A stretch of DNA of 64,000 nt from Thermicanus aegyptius DSM 12793 (GCF_000510645.1 NZ_KI783301.1:1728283-1792282), one strand, 5' to 3'. Shown: positions 50,280 to 60,193, counted from the first letter of the stretch. Notes: generated from the letters alone by a model not told the origin. Numbers and translations: made by a program.

Positions 50280-50305
50280 TTTTATAGGAATTAGGATGAT
50301 ATAAT
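50277..50305 (+). promoter_or_regulatory. lexA promoter
   Basis: TTGTTT (50277-50282), a 17-bp spacer, perfect TATAAT (50300-50305). Confidence 0.8.
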
Positions 50306-50339
50306 AAACTCAAAAGTTTACGAGGATGGGGTGGTTAAC

Positions 50340-50954
50340 GTGAAGAAGTTATCCAGTCGACAGCGGGAAATTTTAGAGTTTATCAAAAAAGAGGTACAAA
50401 CGAAGGGATACCCACCCTCTGTACGGGAGATCGGAGACGCCGTAGGCCTTGCTTCCAGTTCCACGGTTCACGGACATCTGACGAGGTTGGAGAAAAAAGG
50501 ATTGATTCGCCGCGATCCCACGAAACCGCGTGCGATTGAGATCCTGGACGGAGATCGGAAAAAAGAGTTTTACCCGATCGCGCATGTCCCGATCGTTGGA
50601 AAAGTGACCGCCGGTGTCCCCATTACCGCTGTCGAAAATATCGAAGAATATTTCCCCCTTCCCCTCTCCATGGTAGGTGACGAACAAGTCTTCATGCTGC
50701 TGGTTGAAGGGGACAGCATGATTGAAGCGGGCATATTGGATGGGGATTATGTGATCGTGCGTCAGCAAGAATATGCCAACAATGGAGAGATTGTGGTCGC
50801 CATGACCGATGAAAATGAGGCAACGATAAAGCGCTTTTTTAGAGAAAAAGATCACATCCGCCTGCAACCGGAAAATTCCCGTTTGGAACCGATTATCCTT
50901 TCCAACGCTACCATTTTAGGCAAAGTGATCGGTTTATATCGTAAAATCGAATAA
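50340..50954 (+). CDS. lexA: LexA repressor
   Basis: SOS-response repressor that cleaves itself when RecA filaments form. 204 residues (B. subtilis has 205). The N-terminal winged helix includes [19 protein letters not shown]; the cleavage site is A91-G92 (KVTAGVPIT); the S24-type catalytic pair is S126 (EGDSMIEAG) and K164 (ATIKRF). The GTG at 50331 is also in frame, but the GTG at 50340 follows GGGGTG by 6 nt and yields the usual MKKLSSRQ start. The gene is monocistronic, with LexA boxes at its own promoter. Confidence 0.95.
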   Translation: MKKLSSRQREILEFIKKEVQTKGYPPSVREIGDAVGLASSSTVHGHLTRLEKKGLIRRDPTKPRAIEILDGDRKKEFYPIAHVPIVGKVTAGVPITAVENIEEYFPLPLSMVGDEQVFMLLVEGDSMIEAGILDGDYVIVRQQEYANNGEIVVAMTDENEATIKRFFREKDHIRLQPENSRLEPIILSNATILGKVIGLYRKIE

Positions 50955-51013
50955 AAAGCCCCCCTTCTTTCGCTTGTGAAGGCAGCATTCTCTCGGTCAT
51001 TAGGAAGAATAGG

Positions 51014-51049
51014 AAAAGGCTCTATGGGAATTTTCCCATAGAGCCTTTT
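51014..51049. terminator. Bidirectional terminator between lexA and glnA
   Basis: AAAAGGCTCTATGGG (51014-51028) pairs with CCCATAGAGCCTTTT (51035-51049) over AATTTT. It is A/T-flanked on both strands, so it can end both convergent genes. Confidence 0.92.
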
Positions 51050-51067
51050 CGTTCCGTTCACAAGCAA

Positions 51068-52402
51068 TTAATAGGAATGAATGTATTGATCCCGTTCCCA
51101 TTGATGGACTTGGGTCCGATAAATATCCCACTCAATCTCTTTTGCCTCTACGAAATGGGTTAAGGCATGATCACCCAAAGCGGCGCATAAAATCTCATCC
51201 GACTTCAGGTTTTCAATCGCCTCTTTTAAATCTGCGGGGAGCGTTTCGATCCCTGCCTCGATCCGTTCCATATCACCCATCTTATAAATGTTCCGATCGG
51301 TTGACTTAGGTGGGGTCATCTTATTCTTTATGCCATCCAACCCCGCTTTTAAAAGAACGGCCAACGCAAGATAGGGATTCGTGGAGGGATCAGGATTTCT
51401 AACCTCAAGGCGAGTGCTTAATCCCCTGGCTGCAGGAATCCGAATCATGGGACTTCTGTTTTTGGATGACCATGCGACGTAAACAGGGGCTTCATAGCCG
51501 GGAACGAGCCGTTTATATGAGTTCACCGTCGGATTGGTGATGGCTGCAAAATTTCGGGCATGAGCTAAAAGGCCGGCCATAAACTGATAAGCGGTCTCCG
51601 ACAATCCTAGAGGGTCTTTCTCGTTATAGAAGGCATTTTCCTTCCCCCTAAACAAAGAAACATGGCAGTGCATGCCGGATCCATTAATCCCATGAAGGGG
51701 TTTAGGCATAAAGGTAGCATGAAGGTTATGTTTGCGGGCAACCGATTTTACAACAAGCTTAAAGGTTTGGATATTGTCGGCTGTCGTTACGGCATTGGCA
51801 TACTTGAAGTCAATCTCATGTTGTCCTGGAGCTACTTCATGGTGGGAGGCTTCGATCTCAAAGCCCATCTCCTCAAGGGTTAAGACGATATCCCGTCGGC
51901 AATTCTCTCCGAGATCAACAGGCGCTAAATCAAAATACCCCCCTTGGTCATTTAAATCAAGGGTCGCTTCCCCATCGGCGTTTGTTTTAAATAAAAAGAA
52001 CTCGGGTTCAGGGCCTACATTAAATGCGGTGAACCCCATCTCCTCCGCTTCCTTTAGCACCCTTTTCAAAATTCCCCGGGGATCACCGGAAAATGGAGTC
52101 CCATCCGGCATGTACACATCACAGATGAGGCGGGCGATTTTCCCTTCTTCAAAGGACCAAGGAAGAATTAACCAGGTGTCCAGATCTGGATAAAGGTACA
52201 TATCCGATTCTTCGATGCGCACAAAACCCTCGATGGAAGATCCGTCAAACATGATCTTGTTGTCTAAAGCTTTTTCCAATTGGCTTCGTGGAATCTCAAC
52301 ATTTTTAATGGTACCGAACAGGTCGGTAAACTGAAGCCGAATAAACTTCACATCCTTCTCATCTGCAATTTGTAAAATTTCTTCCTTTGTAAAACGACTC
52401 AT
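51068..52402 (-). CDS. glnA: Glutamine synthetase type I
   Basis: Makes glutamine from glutamate, ammonium and ATP; dodecamer. 444 residues, the length of the Bacillus GSI-alpha form, which is feedback-inhibited rather than adenylylated. The segments [20 protein letters not shown] (latch loop, with the arginine equivalent to R62 of B. subtilis), [20 protein letters not shown] and [17 protein letters not shown] are intact. ATG 52402 follows AGGAGGGGGG. It lies 99 bp after glnR in the glnRA operon. In B. subtilis the feedback-inhibited enzyme also controls GlnR and TnrA. Confidence 0.97.
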   Translation of the reverse strand: MSRFTKEEILQIADEKDVKFIRLQFTDLFGTIKNVEIPRSQLEKALDNKIMFDGSSIEGFVRIEESDMYLYPDLDTWLILPWSFEEGKIARLICDVYMPDGTPFSGDPRGILKRVLKEAEEMGFTAFNVGPEPEFFLFKTNADGEATLDLNDQGGYFDLAPVDLGENCRRDIVLTLEEMGFEIEASHHEVAPGQHEIDFKYANAVTTADNIQTFKLVVKSVARKHNLHATFMPKPLHGINGSGMHCHVSLFRGKENAFYNEKDPLGLSETAYQFMAGLLAHARNFAAITNPTVNSYKRLVPGYEAPVYVAWSSKNRSPMIRIPAARGLSTRLEVRNPDPSTNPYLALAVLLKAGLDGIKNKMTPPKSTDRNIYKMGDMERIEAGIETLPADLKEAIENLKSDEILCAALGDHALTHFVEAKEIEWDIYRTQVHQWERDQYIHSY

Positions 52403-52501
52403 GGTCCCCCTCCTACTCCTATACTCAATCTATTTGGAAACTGCCCGAAAGCAGGAATTCCCTCTCCTTATTTTTTTCTTTTTATCGTATGGTTCTCTCC
52501 T

Positions 52502-52918
52502 TTAGTGAAAAAAACGGGACAATTCACCTCGGATCAAAAGGTCTCGGTTAGCGGGGCCTTCTGCAAACAATTGATCCCGAAGCATTTTGAGAAGCTCTTT
52601 TTCCGATAGCTCCTTCTCTTCCCCTTTTATTTTTCCTCTCTGATCCTCTTTATCCATTTCTAGGGTTTCATTTTCTTCCTTTAATTTAAGAACCTGTTTA
52701 ATACCTGCAATATTTAAGCCCTGGTCAATGAGTGACTTTATCTCCAGAAGACGTTCCACATCGTTAAATGAGAAAAGGCGTTGTTTCCCTTTATTTCTCT
52801 GGGGAGTGATCAGCTCTTGTTCTTCATAATATCGGATTTGCCTGGCGCTGAGTTGAGTGAGCTGTGTCACGATGCCGATCGGAAACAAGGGTTGGGTCCT
52901 ACGGAACTGGTCGTTCAA
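52502..52918 (-). CDS. glnR: Transcriptional regulator GlnR
   Basis: 138 residues, MerR-family. The N-terminal wHTH (PIGIVTQLTQLSARQIRYYEEQELITPQR) is followed by the dimerisation helix and a C-terminal tail which in B. subtilis is autoinhibitory and released by glutamine-bound GS. TTG 52918 follows AAGGAGGG by about 6 nt. It is the first gene of glnRA, and its promoter carries a perfect 17-bp GlnR box. It should repress glnRA when nitrogen is plentiful and may act at the similar box before amtB. Confidence 0.94.
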   Translation of the reverse strand: MNDQFRRTQPLFPIGIVTQLTQLSARQIRYYEEQELITPQRNKGKQRLFSFNDVERLLEIKSLIDQGLNIAGIKQVLKLKEENETLEMDKEDQRGKIKGEEKELSEKELLKMLRDQLFAEGPANRDLLIRGELSRFFH

Positions 52919-52951
52919 TCCATTCCCTCCTTCCTAATAGGGTACATTTCT

Positions 52952-52980
52952 ATTCTATTCTTGATAACATTTGGTGTCAA
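52952..52980 (-). promoter_or_regulatory. glnRA promoter
   Basis: Minus strand: TTGACA (52975-52980), a 17-bp spacer, TAGAAT (52952-52957). A degenerate second box (TGACACCAAATGTTATC) overlaps the -35, as the second operator does in B. subtilis. Confidence 0.85.
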
Positions 52981-52984
52981 TATA

Positions 52985-53001
52985 TGTTATATAATTTAAC
53001 A
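52985..53001 (-). promoter_or_regulatory. GlnR/TnrA box (perfect consensus)
   Basis: TGTTAAATTATATAACA on the minus strand fits TGTNANAWWWTMTNACA at all defined positions. It lies 4 bp upstream of the glnR -35 and overlaps the last codons of the ynbB-like gene. Confidence 0.85.
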
Positions 53002-54276
53002 CTTTACCATTCTTTTTTCCAGTAGTCGATCTACCGCTGTCAGAACGGCTACTTTCACGTGGGCAAAGGTTAATCCCCCTTGAACATATCCTGTATAAGG
53101 AGGACGTAATGGGCCGTCTGCCGTGAGTTCAATGCTGGAACCCTGGATAAACGTTCCGGCCGCCATGATGACACGATCCTCGTACCCCGGCATAGGGTTA
53201 GGCACAGGTTTAACGAAGGAGTCCACCGGCGAAGCCGATTGGATCGCTTGGCAGAAGGTGATTAGGGTATCAGGATCTCCCAGTTCTATCGATTGCACCA
53301 GATCGGTGCGAGATTGATTCCATCGAGGGTTAACAGAGAAACCTATTTTTTCAAGGAGCGCGGCGGTAAACACCGCCCCCTTTAGTGCCTCTCCCACAAT
53401 GTGGGGGGCTAGAAAAAAGCCTTGAAACATTTCATGGAGGCTGTACAAGGTAGCCCCCCCCTCCGCCCCAATCCCTGGAGCCCCAAAGCGGTAAGAAGCA
53501 AGCCGTATCGCCTCTTCGCTACCCACCAGATAGCCACCGCTCTTTACGATTCCCCCTCCGGGATTTTTGATGAGGGAGCCGGCGATGAGATCGGCCCCTA
53601 CATGGGTGGGTTCCCTCTCTTCCACAAATTCTCCGTAACAATTGTCGACGAAAAAAAAGAGATCCCGCTTCATTTTTTTTACAAACCGGACAGCTTCACC
53701 TATTTCTTCTATCGATATGGAAGGTCTCTCTTCGTATCCCCGCGATCGCTGAAGTGCAACCACCTTCGTACGCGGGGTGATGGAGGCAGCAATTTCATCC
53801 CAGTTTAAGGCTCCGTCAGGAGTGAGGGGAATTGCCTTATAGGTCACCCCCCACTCCTGCAAGGATCCCATATTGACTCCCCTCGAACCGATCACTTCTT
53901 CCAATGTATCGTAAGGCTTGCCGGTAATGTAGAGCAGCTCGTCACCGGGTCTTAAGAGTCCAAAAAGGGCAATGGCGATCGCATGGGTACCCGATAGGAT
54001 TTGAGGACGAACGAGAGCCTTCTCTCCCCCAAAGACAGCGGCATATACTTCTTCCAGTTTCTCTCTCCCTGCATCACCATACCCGTACCCGGTGGAGGGA
54101 GTAAAATGAAAAGTAGAAACCCGCGCCTCTTGAAATGCTTTGAGGAGACGATACTGATGCACCTCAGTTCGCCGATCTATTTCCTTCCATAATGGGGCAA
54201 TTTCCCGCTCGATCTCCCCCACCCACTCCCGCAAAAGAGAACCGTTTTTAAAAAACTGATAGATATCTTTTTCCAT
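52996..54276 (-). CDS. ynbB: YnbB-like PLP enzyme (methionine gamma-lyase-like)
   Basis: 426 residues, cystathionine gamma-synthase-type PLP fold, from the group annotated as aluminium-resistance or methionine gamma-lyase-related proteins. HFTPSTGYGYGDAGREKLEEVYA is the N-terminal family block, GTHAIAIALFGLLRPGDEL binds the PLP phosphate region, FFVDNCYGEFVEE holds the PLP-ring aspartate, and SLIKNPGGGI contains the Schiff-base lysine. The true reaction is unknown. It sits directly upstream of glnR, as in B. subtilis (hflX-ynbB-glnR-glnA). The ribosome site before ATG 54276 is poor, so the start is less certain. Confidence 0.85.
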   Translation of the reverse strand: MEKDIYQFFKNGSLLREWVGEIEREIAPLWKEIDRRTEVHQYRLLKAFQEARVSTFHFTPSTGYGYGDAGREKLEEVYAAVFGGEKALVRPQILSGTHAIAIALFGLLRPGDELLYITGKPYDTLEEVIGSRGVNMGSLQEWGVTYKAIPLTPDGALNWDEIAASITPRTKVVALQRSRGYEERPSISIEEIGEAVRFVKKMKRDLFFFVDNCYGEFVEEREPTHVGADLIAGSLIKNPGGGIVKSGGYLVGSEEAIRLASYRFGAPGIGAEGGATLYSLHEMFQGFFLAPHIVGEALKGAVFTAALLEKIGFSVNPRWNQSRTDLVQSIELGDPDTLITFCQAIQSASPVDSFVKPVPNPMPGYEDRVIMAAGTFIQGSSIELTADGPLRPPYTGYVQGGLTFAHVKVAVLTAVDRLLEKRMVKC

Positions 54277-54334
54277 GTGAGTCGTTCTTCGATCCTTCCC
54301 TCGCCTAAATTTCTTATTCCCCTTGCTAAAAGGT

Positions 54335-55276
54335 TTAATTCTCTTTAAAATCTTCTGCTCGTAAGGTCATGAGGACCTCACGGTTGAAATAACTTTGTTT
54401 TAGAATTCGAACGGCATGGTGCCGAATTGCCCTTTCAATTAAATTTCGAACAAAGCGGGCATTGCTAAAAGGAGTAAGGGGGTCGGTCATAAAACGTTGC
54501 AGGATCTGTTTCATTCGAAAGCGGCCATTGACATCAATTCGGTATTCACGGTTTTCACACATCAAATCACCGATCTCCAACAGTTGTTCCAGGGAATAAT
54601 CGGGAAAATGAAGTTGTATGGGAAAACGCGAGGGGAGGCCAGGATTGGTTTGCAAAAAGCGCTCCATTTCATCCTCGTAACCCGCCAGGATGAGGACAAA
54701 ACTGTTGCGGTAATCTTCCATGCCCTTCACCAGAGTATCGATTGCTTCTCGACCAAAATCCTTTTCTCCACCCCGGGTGAGGGAGTAAGCTTCATCAATA
54801 AAGAGAATCCCTCCTAATGCCCGCTTCATCATTTCTCTCGTTTTTTGAGCGGTATGACCAATATATTCCCCGACCAGATCGGCCCTTTCCACTTCAACGA
54901 GGTGTCCTTTAGACAAAACCCCCATTTCACGGAAAATATTCCCTAAGATACGGGCCACCGTCGTTTTTCCCGTTCCCGGGTTCCCACGGAAGATCATGTG
55001 AAAGACCTGTGGCTCGGTCTTTAGGCCTAACTCACTTCGCTTTTGATTCACGTAGAGGAGGGCAAAGATTTCAAAGATTAAACGTTTTAATTCTTCCAAG
55101 CCGACCAGACGATCCAATTCCTGAATCGCCTTTAGTAATTCCACTCGTTCTTTCAGTTCAGGATAAGATAAGGCAATATCTGTAAAAGATTGGGATAAAC
55201 GATTCGTTTCTTTGGCAGAGTCTATAACGACGGACAATTGGCGGGAACTCGTCTGGGTGATATTGGGTCTCGACAA
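54335..55276 (-). CDS. spoVK: Stage V sporulation protein K (AAA ATPase)
   Basis: 313 residues, CbxX/CfqX-type AAA protein. Walker A is FRGNPGTGKTTVARILG, Walker B ILFIDEAYSL, with sensor 1 ILAGYEDEMERFL and the arginine finger near LPSRFP. SpoVK is needed for late spore maturation in B. subtilis; its substrate is not known. A GTG at 55285 lies inside the ribosome site GAGGTGGGG, so TTG 55276 is the better start. B. subtilis has hflX between spoVK and ynbB; here they are neighbours with about 58 bp between. Confidence 0.9.
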   Translation of the reverse strand: MSRPNITQTSSRQLSVVIDSAKETNRLSQSFTDIALSYPELKERVELLKAIQELDRLVGLEELKRLIFEIFALLYVNQKRSELGLKTEPQVFHMIFRGNPGTGKTTVARILGNIFREMGVLSKGHLVEVERADLVGEYIGHTAQKTREMMKRALGGILFIDEAYSLTRGGEKDFGREAIDTLVKGMEDYRNSFVLILAGYEDEMERFLQTNPGLPSRFPIQLHFPDYSLEQLLEIGDLMCENREYRIDVNGRFRMKQILQRFMTDPLTPFSNARFVRNLIERAIRHHAVRILKQSYFNREVLMTLRAEDFKEN

Positions 55277-55359
55277 TTTCCCCACCTCGCTTCTAAGGCT
55301 CCTTTACCCTATGCATTAGCCCAGGTTCATGTGCTTGAAGCCTGAATCCGTCCGTTGCC

Positions 55360-56520
55360 TCATAACGCCATGCGATAGATGGCCCGTGTCTCCTCCTCGC
55401 CCAGCACCTTAAACCTCCCGTATTTCCCCCTGGCCATCGCCTTTTCCACCATCAGTTCCAGTTTTGAATCATCAATCTTATAATCGGAGAGGCGGGATGG
55501 GGCTCCAATGCTCTTCCAGAATTCCTCCAGTCGGGATATTCCTTCCAACCCAATCTCTTTATCGGTTCGTCCTTTTTCCTCAACGTGGAAGACGCGAACG
55601 GCAAATTGTCTGAAACGAGCCGGATTTTCATCGATGACAAATCTCATCCACTGAGGAAAGAGAATGGCTAATCCTCCGCCATGGGGTATATCATAAACGG
55701 CTGAAACCGCATGTTCGAGATTGTGCGTAGCCCAATCTCCTTCCACACCCATGGAGAGGATTCCGTTTAATGCGATGGTTCCACTGTATAAAATGGTCTC
55801 CCTGTATTCATCATTGGTGAGATCCTCCAGAAGGAGAGGAGCGGTCTCTATAATCGTTCTCAATACCCCTTCTCCCATACGATCTTGGAGGGGTGTATTA
55901 GGGGTATGGTGAAAGTACTGTTCAAAGACATGGGACATCATATCAACAATCCCATAGACGGTTTGATCTCTCGGTACCGTTTTAGTAAACTCAGGATCCA
56001 ATATGGAGAATCTAGGATAGATGAGAGGACTTCCCCATCCATATTTTTCTTTTGTTTCCCAATTGGTAATCACCGAGCTATTGTTCATCTCGGAACCCGT
56101 AGCCGCGAGCGTTAAAACCGTCCCAAGGGGCAACGCATCCCTTGCTTCATCTTTGCGGGTAATAATATCCCAGACATCTCCATCATACTTCGCCCCCACG
56201 GCAATCGCCTTCGTGGCATCGATGACGCTCCCTCCTCCAACGGCAAGGAGGACATCAATTTTTTCGTTCCTGCATAGTTCGACTCCCTTATGTACGGAGC
56301 TAAGGCGGGGATTTGGTTCAATGCCCGGAAGTTCAAAGAGAATAAACTGATTTTTTAAAAGGGAGAGGATTTCATCATACAGCCCATTCCTTTTAATGCT
56401 CCCTCCCCCATAAACGAGAAGTACTCGTTTCCCGTATTTCTCTAGTTCTTGGGGCAATGTTTTTAATTGTCCCCGGCCAAAAATCAGCTTGGTCGGATTG
56501 TGAAAAGAAAATGGACGCAT
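55360..56520 (-). CDS. Iron-containing alcohol dehydrogenase (YugJ/butanol dehydrogenase type)
   Basis: 386 residues, group III ADH. The cofactor motif [13 protein letters not shown] lies near 94-106. Metal ligands come from [13 protein letters not shown] and [20 protein letters not shown]. It resembles NADH/NADPH-dependent butanol dehydrogenases that reduce aldehydes during fermentation or detoxification. ATG 56520 follows AAGGAGGGA. It lies 15 bp after the AI-2E-family gene on the same strand, so the two may be co-transcribed; the link is probably incidental. Confidence 0.92.
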   Translation of the reverse strand: MRPFSFHNPTKLIFGRGQLKTLPQELEKYGKRVLLVYGGGSIKRNGLYDEILSLLKNQFILFELPGIEPNPRLSSVHKGVELCRNEKIDVLLAVGGGSVIDATKAIAVGAKYDGDVWDIITRKDEARDALPLGTVLTLAATGSEMNNSSVITNWETKEKYGWGSPLIYPRFSILDPEFTKTVPRDQTVYGIVDMMSHVFEQYFHHTPNTPLQDRMGEGVLRTIIETAPLLLEDLTNDEYRETILYSGTIALNGILSMGVEGDWATHNLEHAVSAVYDIPHGGGLAILFPQWMRFVIDENPARFRQFAVRVFHVEEKGRTDKEIGLEGISRLEEFWKSIGAPSRLSDYKIDDSKLELMVEKAMARGKYGRFKVLGEEETRAIYRMAL

Positions 56521-56535
56521 CGTAAAAATCCCTCC

Positions 56536-57696
56536 TTATTTTTTTTCCTCTTTATTATCCACCTTTCTCTCCTTCTTTTCAATTGGGAGAAAAGAGAGGG
56601 GATCTCCCTCCGTATCGTATTCCCCCTCCGGAAGGTGAATCCAGCGGGCAAAATATCCGTGATCATAAAGGGCTTTCATGAGAATCACCAGAATCGGGGA
56701 GAGGATTAACCCGGCGACACCAAAGAGAGAAGTGGAAAGGATCACGAAGGAAAGCATCGTAAAGGCGGAGACTCCGAGCGTTTCCCCCATGATCTTAGGC
56801 TCTGCAAACTGTCGAAATAGGATGACCACAAGCCACAAAAGGGTGATCCACAAGGCAAGAGTGAAGTTTTTCACGATTAAGAGATAAATGATCCATGGAA
56901 TAAAAAGGGTGGAGACCCCTAAGATGGGAAGCAGGTCAAAAATAGCAGCCAATAAGGATATGGAAAAGGCGTTTCCAACCCGGAGGATTAAAAGGCCGAT
57001 AAAAATGATCAAAAAGGTGAAGGAGATCAATTTCAATTGTGCTTTTAAATAAAGAAGAATTCCTTTTAAAACATTTTCTCTTAAGAAAGTAAATGCATTC
57101 ATAAAGGTTTTTGGCGTTTTCTCCTTTGCCATCTTCTGCAAATTGTCATATTCTAGGCTTAAAAAGAAGGAAAGGATGAGGCCCATGCCAAAATTGAATA
57201 GGAGAGCAGGAATGGAGGTAAGCATGCGAAAAAGGGACAAGAAGAAGGAAGAGAGGAATTGGGAGCTTTTCTCCGCGATGAGCATCATATATTGCTGCAG
57301 TTTCGTTACATATTCTGTCGGAAGATTTTCAAGTGAGCCTCTTAGTTGATTAACCTGTTTGATCACTTCCTCTTGAAGCAAGGAGAAATAAGTAGGAATG
57401 GAAAGGGAGAGCTGATAAACCTCGGTGGTGAAAATGATCCCACCTGTTACCACCACCCCTAAAAGGACTGCGATAAAAAGAAACATGGCGATGGAGGTGG
57501 CGAGCAGCGGCTTAAGACCTCTTCGCCTCAAAAATTGAACAAAAGGGTGAATGAGCAAAAAGATTACGAAGCCTATGAAGATGGGCTTTGCGATAGAGTA
57601 GAGATAACTAAAGATCACCATGATGAGATAAACCGTAAGAATAATAAGAGCTATATCAAAGACGGTACGGGCATATCGTTTGTAAAACTGAAGCAT
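56536..57696 (-). CDS. AI-2E-family transporter
   Basis: 386 residues with seven or eight membrane helices and the family's C-terminal blocks (GLILSPILVILMKALYDHG; PILGVSTLFIPWIIY; QFAEPKIMGETLGVS). Members include TqsA (autoinducer-2) and sodium/proton antiporters, so the substrate is open. The C-terminal tail (about 355-386) is charged and Lys-rich. The frame starts at 57723, but ATG 57696 has GGAG 8 nt upstream and gives the common N-terminus. Confidence 0.88.
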   Translation of the reverse strand: MLQFYKRYARTVFDIALIILTVYLIMVIFSYLYSIAKPIFIGFVIFLLIHPFVQFLRRRGLKPLLATSIAMFLFIAVLLGVVVTGGIIFTTEVYQLSLSIPTYFSLLQEEVIKQVNQLRGSLENLPTEYVTKLQQYMMLIAEKSSQFLSSFFLSLFRMLTSIPALLFNFGMGLILSFFLSLEYDNLQKMAKEKTPKTFMNAFTFLRENVLKGILLYLKAQLKLISFTFLIIFIGLLILRVGNAFSISLLAAIFDLLPILGVSTLFIPWIIYLLIVKNFTLALWITLLWLVVILFRQFAEPKIMGETLGVSAFTMLSFVILSTSLFGVAGLILSPILVILMKALYDHGYFARWIHLPEGEYDTEGDPLSFLPIEKKERKVDNKEEKK

Positions 57697-57875
57697 GTTC
57701 CATTCTCCGTTCGATGAAATCATTGGGTTTCTATCTACATCTTAGACAAGAAGGGATCGGTTCAACCGAACCGGAAGATGAAGAATCTAGATTTTTCCTG
57801 AAATCTCCCTATTTCCAATCTCCTAACGGTTCGATAATATAAAAATAAGAAATTTTTTCCCGGAGGGGATCAAAC

Positions 57876-58736
57876 ATGAAAAGGTTTTTTGGGCTATTCT
57901 TCTTTCTTCTATTCACCATTTTTCTCTGGATCGCCGGATGTGGTAACGGAAATCCTTCTTCCGTGGTCCCGTCAGAAGATGGGGCCTCCCCTTCCCCTTC
58001 TCCCCCCTCTCCTTTGCAGTCCTCAGATTCTGTGGTGCCACCCACCGATTCACGCCACTCCCAGGAGACTTCCACCTCCAATGCGCCGGAAGAATCTTCT
58101 CCTCCTTCAACCGGCTATTATGTGGACGACAAAAGTTTCATCCGTCCCGTCGATCCTGACCGGAATAAGGAAAAGATCCTTCTCCTCACTTTCGACGATT
58201 CCCCCTCCGGCAAATCAACCACTAAGATCCTCGACATCTTGGACAAGTATCATGCAAAGGCGATTTGGTTTGTCAACGGATACTACGCAGAGAAACATCA
58301 GGACCTTCTCAAGGAGATTCATGATCGGGGAAATCTGATCGGAAATCACACCTGGTGGCACGAGAATCTGAAAAAAATATCCCCGGAGAAGACGAAGGAA
58401 GAGATTGTTTCGCTCAACGACTTGATTGAAAAAGTGACGGGAGTTCGCCCTGTCTATTTTCGCCCTCCCTTTGGCGTAAATTCTGAAGCAGCCTTTAACG
58501 TCTTAAAAGATGAGAAGATGCAGTCGATGAATTGGACCTGGGGATCCTTGGATTGGGTACTAAAGAAACCGGCAGAGATCGAGAAAAATGTACTGGATCA
58601 CGTAAAGAGTGGCTCAAACATCCTCTTTCATGATAAGGAAGTGACTGCAGAAGCGTTGGAAGCCATCTTGAAGAAATTATCCGATGAAGGGTATCATTTC
58701 GTCCTGCCGACGGAAGTGAAGGTGAAATCACCATAG
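57876..58736 (+). CDS. Polysaccharide deacetylase lipoprotein
   Basis: 286 residues. The lipobox WIAGC (C22) anchors it to the membrane. A Pro/Ser-rich linker (about 26-80) follows, then a NodB homology domain: LLLTFDDSP (D107, D108), the zinc pair H158-x3-H162 (NHTWWHENL), RPPFG and LDWVLKKP, ending LFHDKEVTAEALEAIL. It probably N-deacetylates peptidoglycan or a related polymer at the surface. ATG 57876 follows GGAGGGGATC. It is a single gene; the 285 bp downstream show no gene. Confidence 0.92.
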   Translation: MKRFFGLFFFLLFTIFLWIAGCGNGNPSSVVPSEDGASPSPSPPSPLQSSDSVVPPTDSRHSQETSTSNAPEESSPPSTGYYVDDKSFIRPVDPDRNKEKILLLTFDDSPSGKSTTKILDILDKYHAKAIWFVNGYYAEKHQDLLKEIHDRGNLIGNHTWWHENLKKISPEKTKEEIVSLNDLIEKVTGVRPVYFRPPFGVNSEAAFNVLKDEKMQSMNWTWGSLDWVLKKPAEIEKNVLDHVKSGSNILFHDKEVTAEALEAILKKLSDEGYHFVLPTEVKVKSP

Positions 58737-59021
58737 AGAGAACGCTTTCTGTTTCATTGTATGTAAATCCCAGGGAAAAAAGTAATGCTTTTCACCCGGT
58801 GCATGAAACCCATCTCGTAGGCTCTTTATTTTTTCAATTCCTTGCTACGAACCGCAATACCACATGACGATGCGAAACCGGGTATCCTTCTTTTTCACTT
58901 CATAGCGTATTGTCGTCCCCTTTTTACCATTTCCTTTTTCATTTTGTACAGGATTTTTATTTGTTTTCCCCTTACCGATTTCAATCATACCTGTCTGCTT
59001 CCACTTTCTCCCTTTCCCCTT

Positions 59022-59366
59022 TCACAGGGGTATATCCATTGAGATCGATCCCTTTGGAGAAAGGGGGATGCTAGGATAGGCGCCAGGAAGGAAAGGAGGT
59101 GTTCCCTCCTTTTGAATGGATAAAGAAGAGGAAGAAAAGAAGGGAAGTGAATGATTGGAACCTTTGGTATAGAAATAGAGAAAGAGAGTTATTAAAAGAG
59201 CAACAAAGAGGAGAAAGAGAAGAAAAGTAAAAAGGGGCTTCTCAAAAAAAGATTTTGGTTTTGGATGGGTGATCTTCCGGGAAGGTAAGGAGGAGACATC
59301 TCCATCGTTCTTATTTTCCATCTCTTTTATCTCTTCATTTCCAGGATTGTACAGTACATCTTTCAT
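59022..59366 (-). CDS. Small membrane protein of unknown function
   Basis: 114 residues with one strong membrane helix (about 46-66, FTFLLFLLFVALLITLFLYF), an acidic N-terminal part (EEIKEMENKND) and a Ser/Pro-rich C-terminal part likely outside. The family is not recognised. ATG 59366 has AAGGTGGA 8 nt upstream, which supports translation. It is divergent from ppa, with about 260 bp between. The low-complexity ends make a false call possible. Confidence 0.5.
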   Translation of the reverse strand: MKDVLYNPGNEEIKEMENKNDGDVSSLPSRKITHPKPKSFFEKPLFTFLLFLLFVALLITLFLYFYTKGSNHSLPFFSSSSLSIQKEGTPPFLPGAYPSIPLSPKGSISMDIPL

Positions 59367-59559
59367 TCTTCATTCCACCTTAATCCATACCGTTGATTCC
59401 CTTATCTTTTTTCCAATCTTACCATATCACATTCGGAAGGAGAAGAGAAGGAAGGGTTGAAAGAGAAGAGAATAAGAAAAAAGACCTCCTGCCAGGGAGC
59501 TCACAGGAGAGGAAGATCAAAATAAATTTCATTAAACTTCTTAACTTTTAAAATGGATT

Positions 59560-59588
59560 TTGTGATGCTTCCTCTTTTTTGGTATAAT
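59560..59588 (+). promoter_or_regulatory. ppa promoter
   Basis: TTGTGA (59560-59565), a 17-bp spacer, perfect TATAAT (59583-59588). Confidence 0.8.
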
Positions 59589-59625
59589 AACCTTTGTGTA
59601 TGAATGCCTTATAGGAGGGAAACGT

Positions 59626-60126
59626 ATGACAGGAACAAAAAAAGTTGTGGATGCTCTGATTGAAATTCCTACCGGAAGTCAGAACAAGTATGAATTTGAC
59701 AAGGAACGGGGAGTTTTCGTTTTGGACCGCGTTCTTTATTCCCCCATGCATTATCCGGCGGAATATGGATATCTGCCCAATACCCTCGCTTTAGATGGAG
59801 ATCCGTTGGACATCCTCGTCCTCACCACTTTTCCCACTTTTCCAGGTTGCATGATCAAGGCCAGGGTCGTAGGAGTCCTCATCATGTCCGATGATAAGGG
59901 ACAGGATGAAAAACTGCTGGGTGTTCCGGAAGATGACCCGCGGTGGGATGAGGTGAATAGCCTAGACGATGTACCCTCCCATCGCTTAAAGGAAATCGCC
60001 CACTTTTTCCAGGTCTATAAAGATTTAGAGAATAAGAAGACTGAGATTGTTGGATGGGAAGGAACGGAAAAGGCGATTCAGCTCATCGATGAATGTTTGC
60101 AACGCTATCGGGAAAAACATGCATAG
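59626..60126 (+). CDS. ppa: Inorganic pyrophosphatase (family I)
   Basis: Hydrolyses pyrophosphate to drive biosynthesis. 166 residues. The N-terminal IPTGSQNKYEFDKERG, the substrate segment MHYPAEYGYLPNTL and the metal site DGDPLDILVL are the family I signature. ATG 59626 follows AGGAGGG; an in-frame ATG at 59600 has none. Many Bacilli use the unrelated family II enzyme (PpaC); family I is seen in thermophilic and Paenibacillus-like lineages. The gene is monocistronic with a clear promoter and terminator. Confidence 0.95.
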   Translation: MTGTKKVVDALIEIPTGSQNKYEFDKERGVFVLDRVLYSPMHYPAEYGYLPNTLALDGDPLDILVLTTFPTFPGCMIKARVVGVLIMSDDKGQDEKLLGVPEDDPRWDEVNSLDDVPSHRLKEIAHFFQVYKDLENKKTEIVGWEGTEKAIQLIDECLQRYREKHA

Positions 60127-60154
60127 GGGCCTTAAAAGGAAGGAAAAATCGAGC

Positions 60155-60180
60155 AAAGGACCGTTGGACGGTCCTTTTGC
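60155..60180 (+). terminator. Terminator of ppa
   Basis: AAAGGACCG (60155-60163), loop TTGGA, CGGTCCTTT (60169-60177), then T. Confidence 0.85.
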
Positions 60181-60193
60181 CTATTTTACTAAC

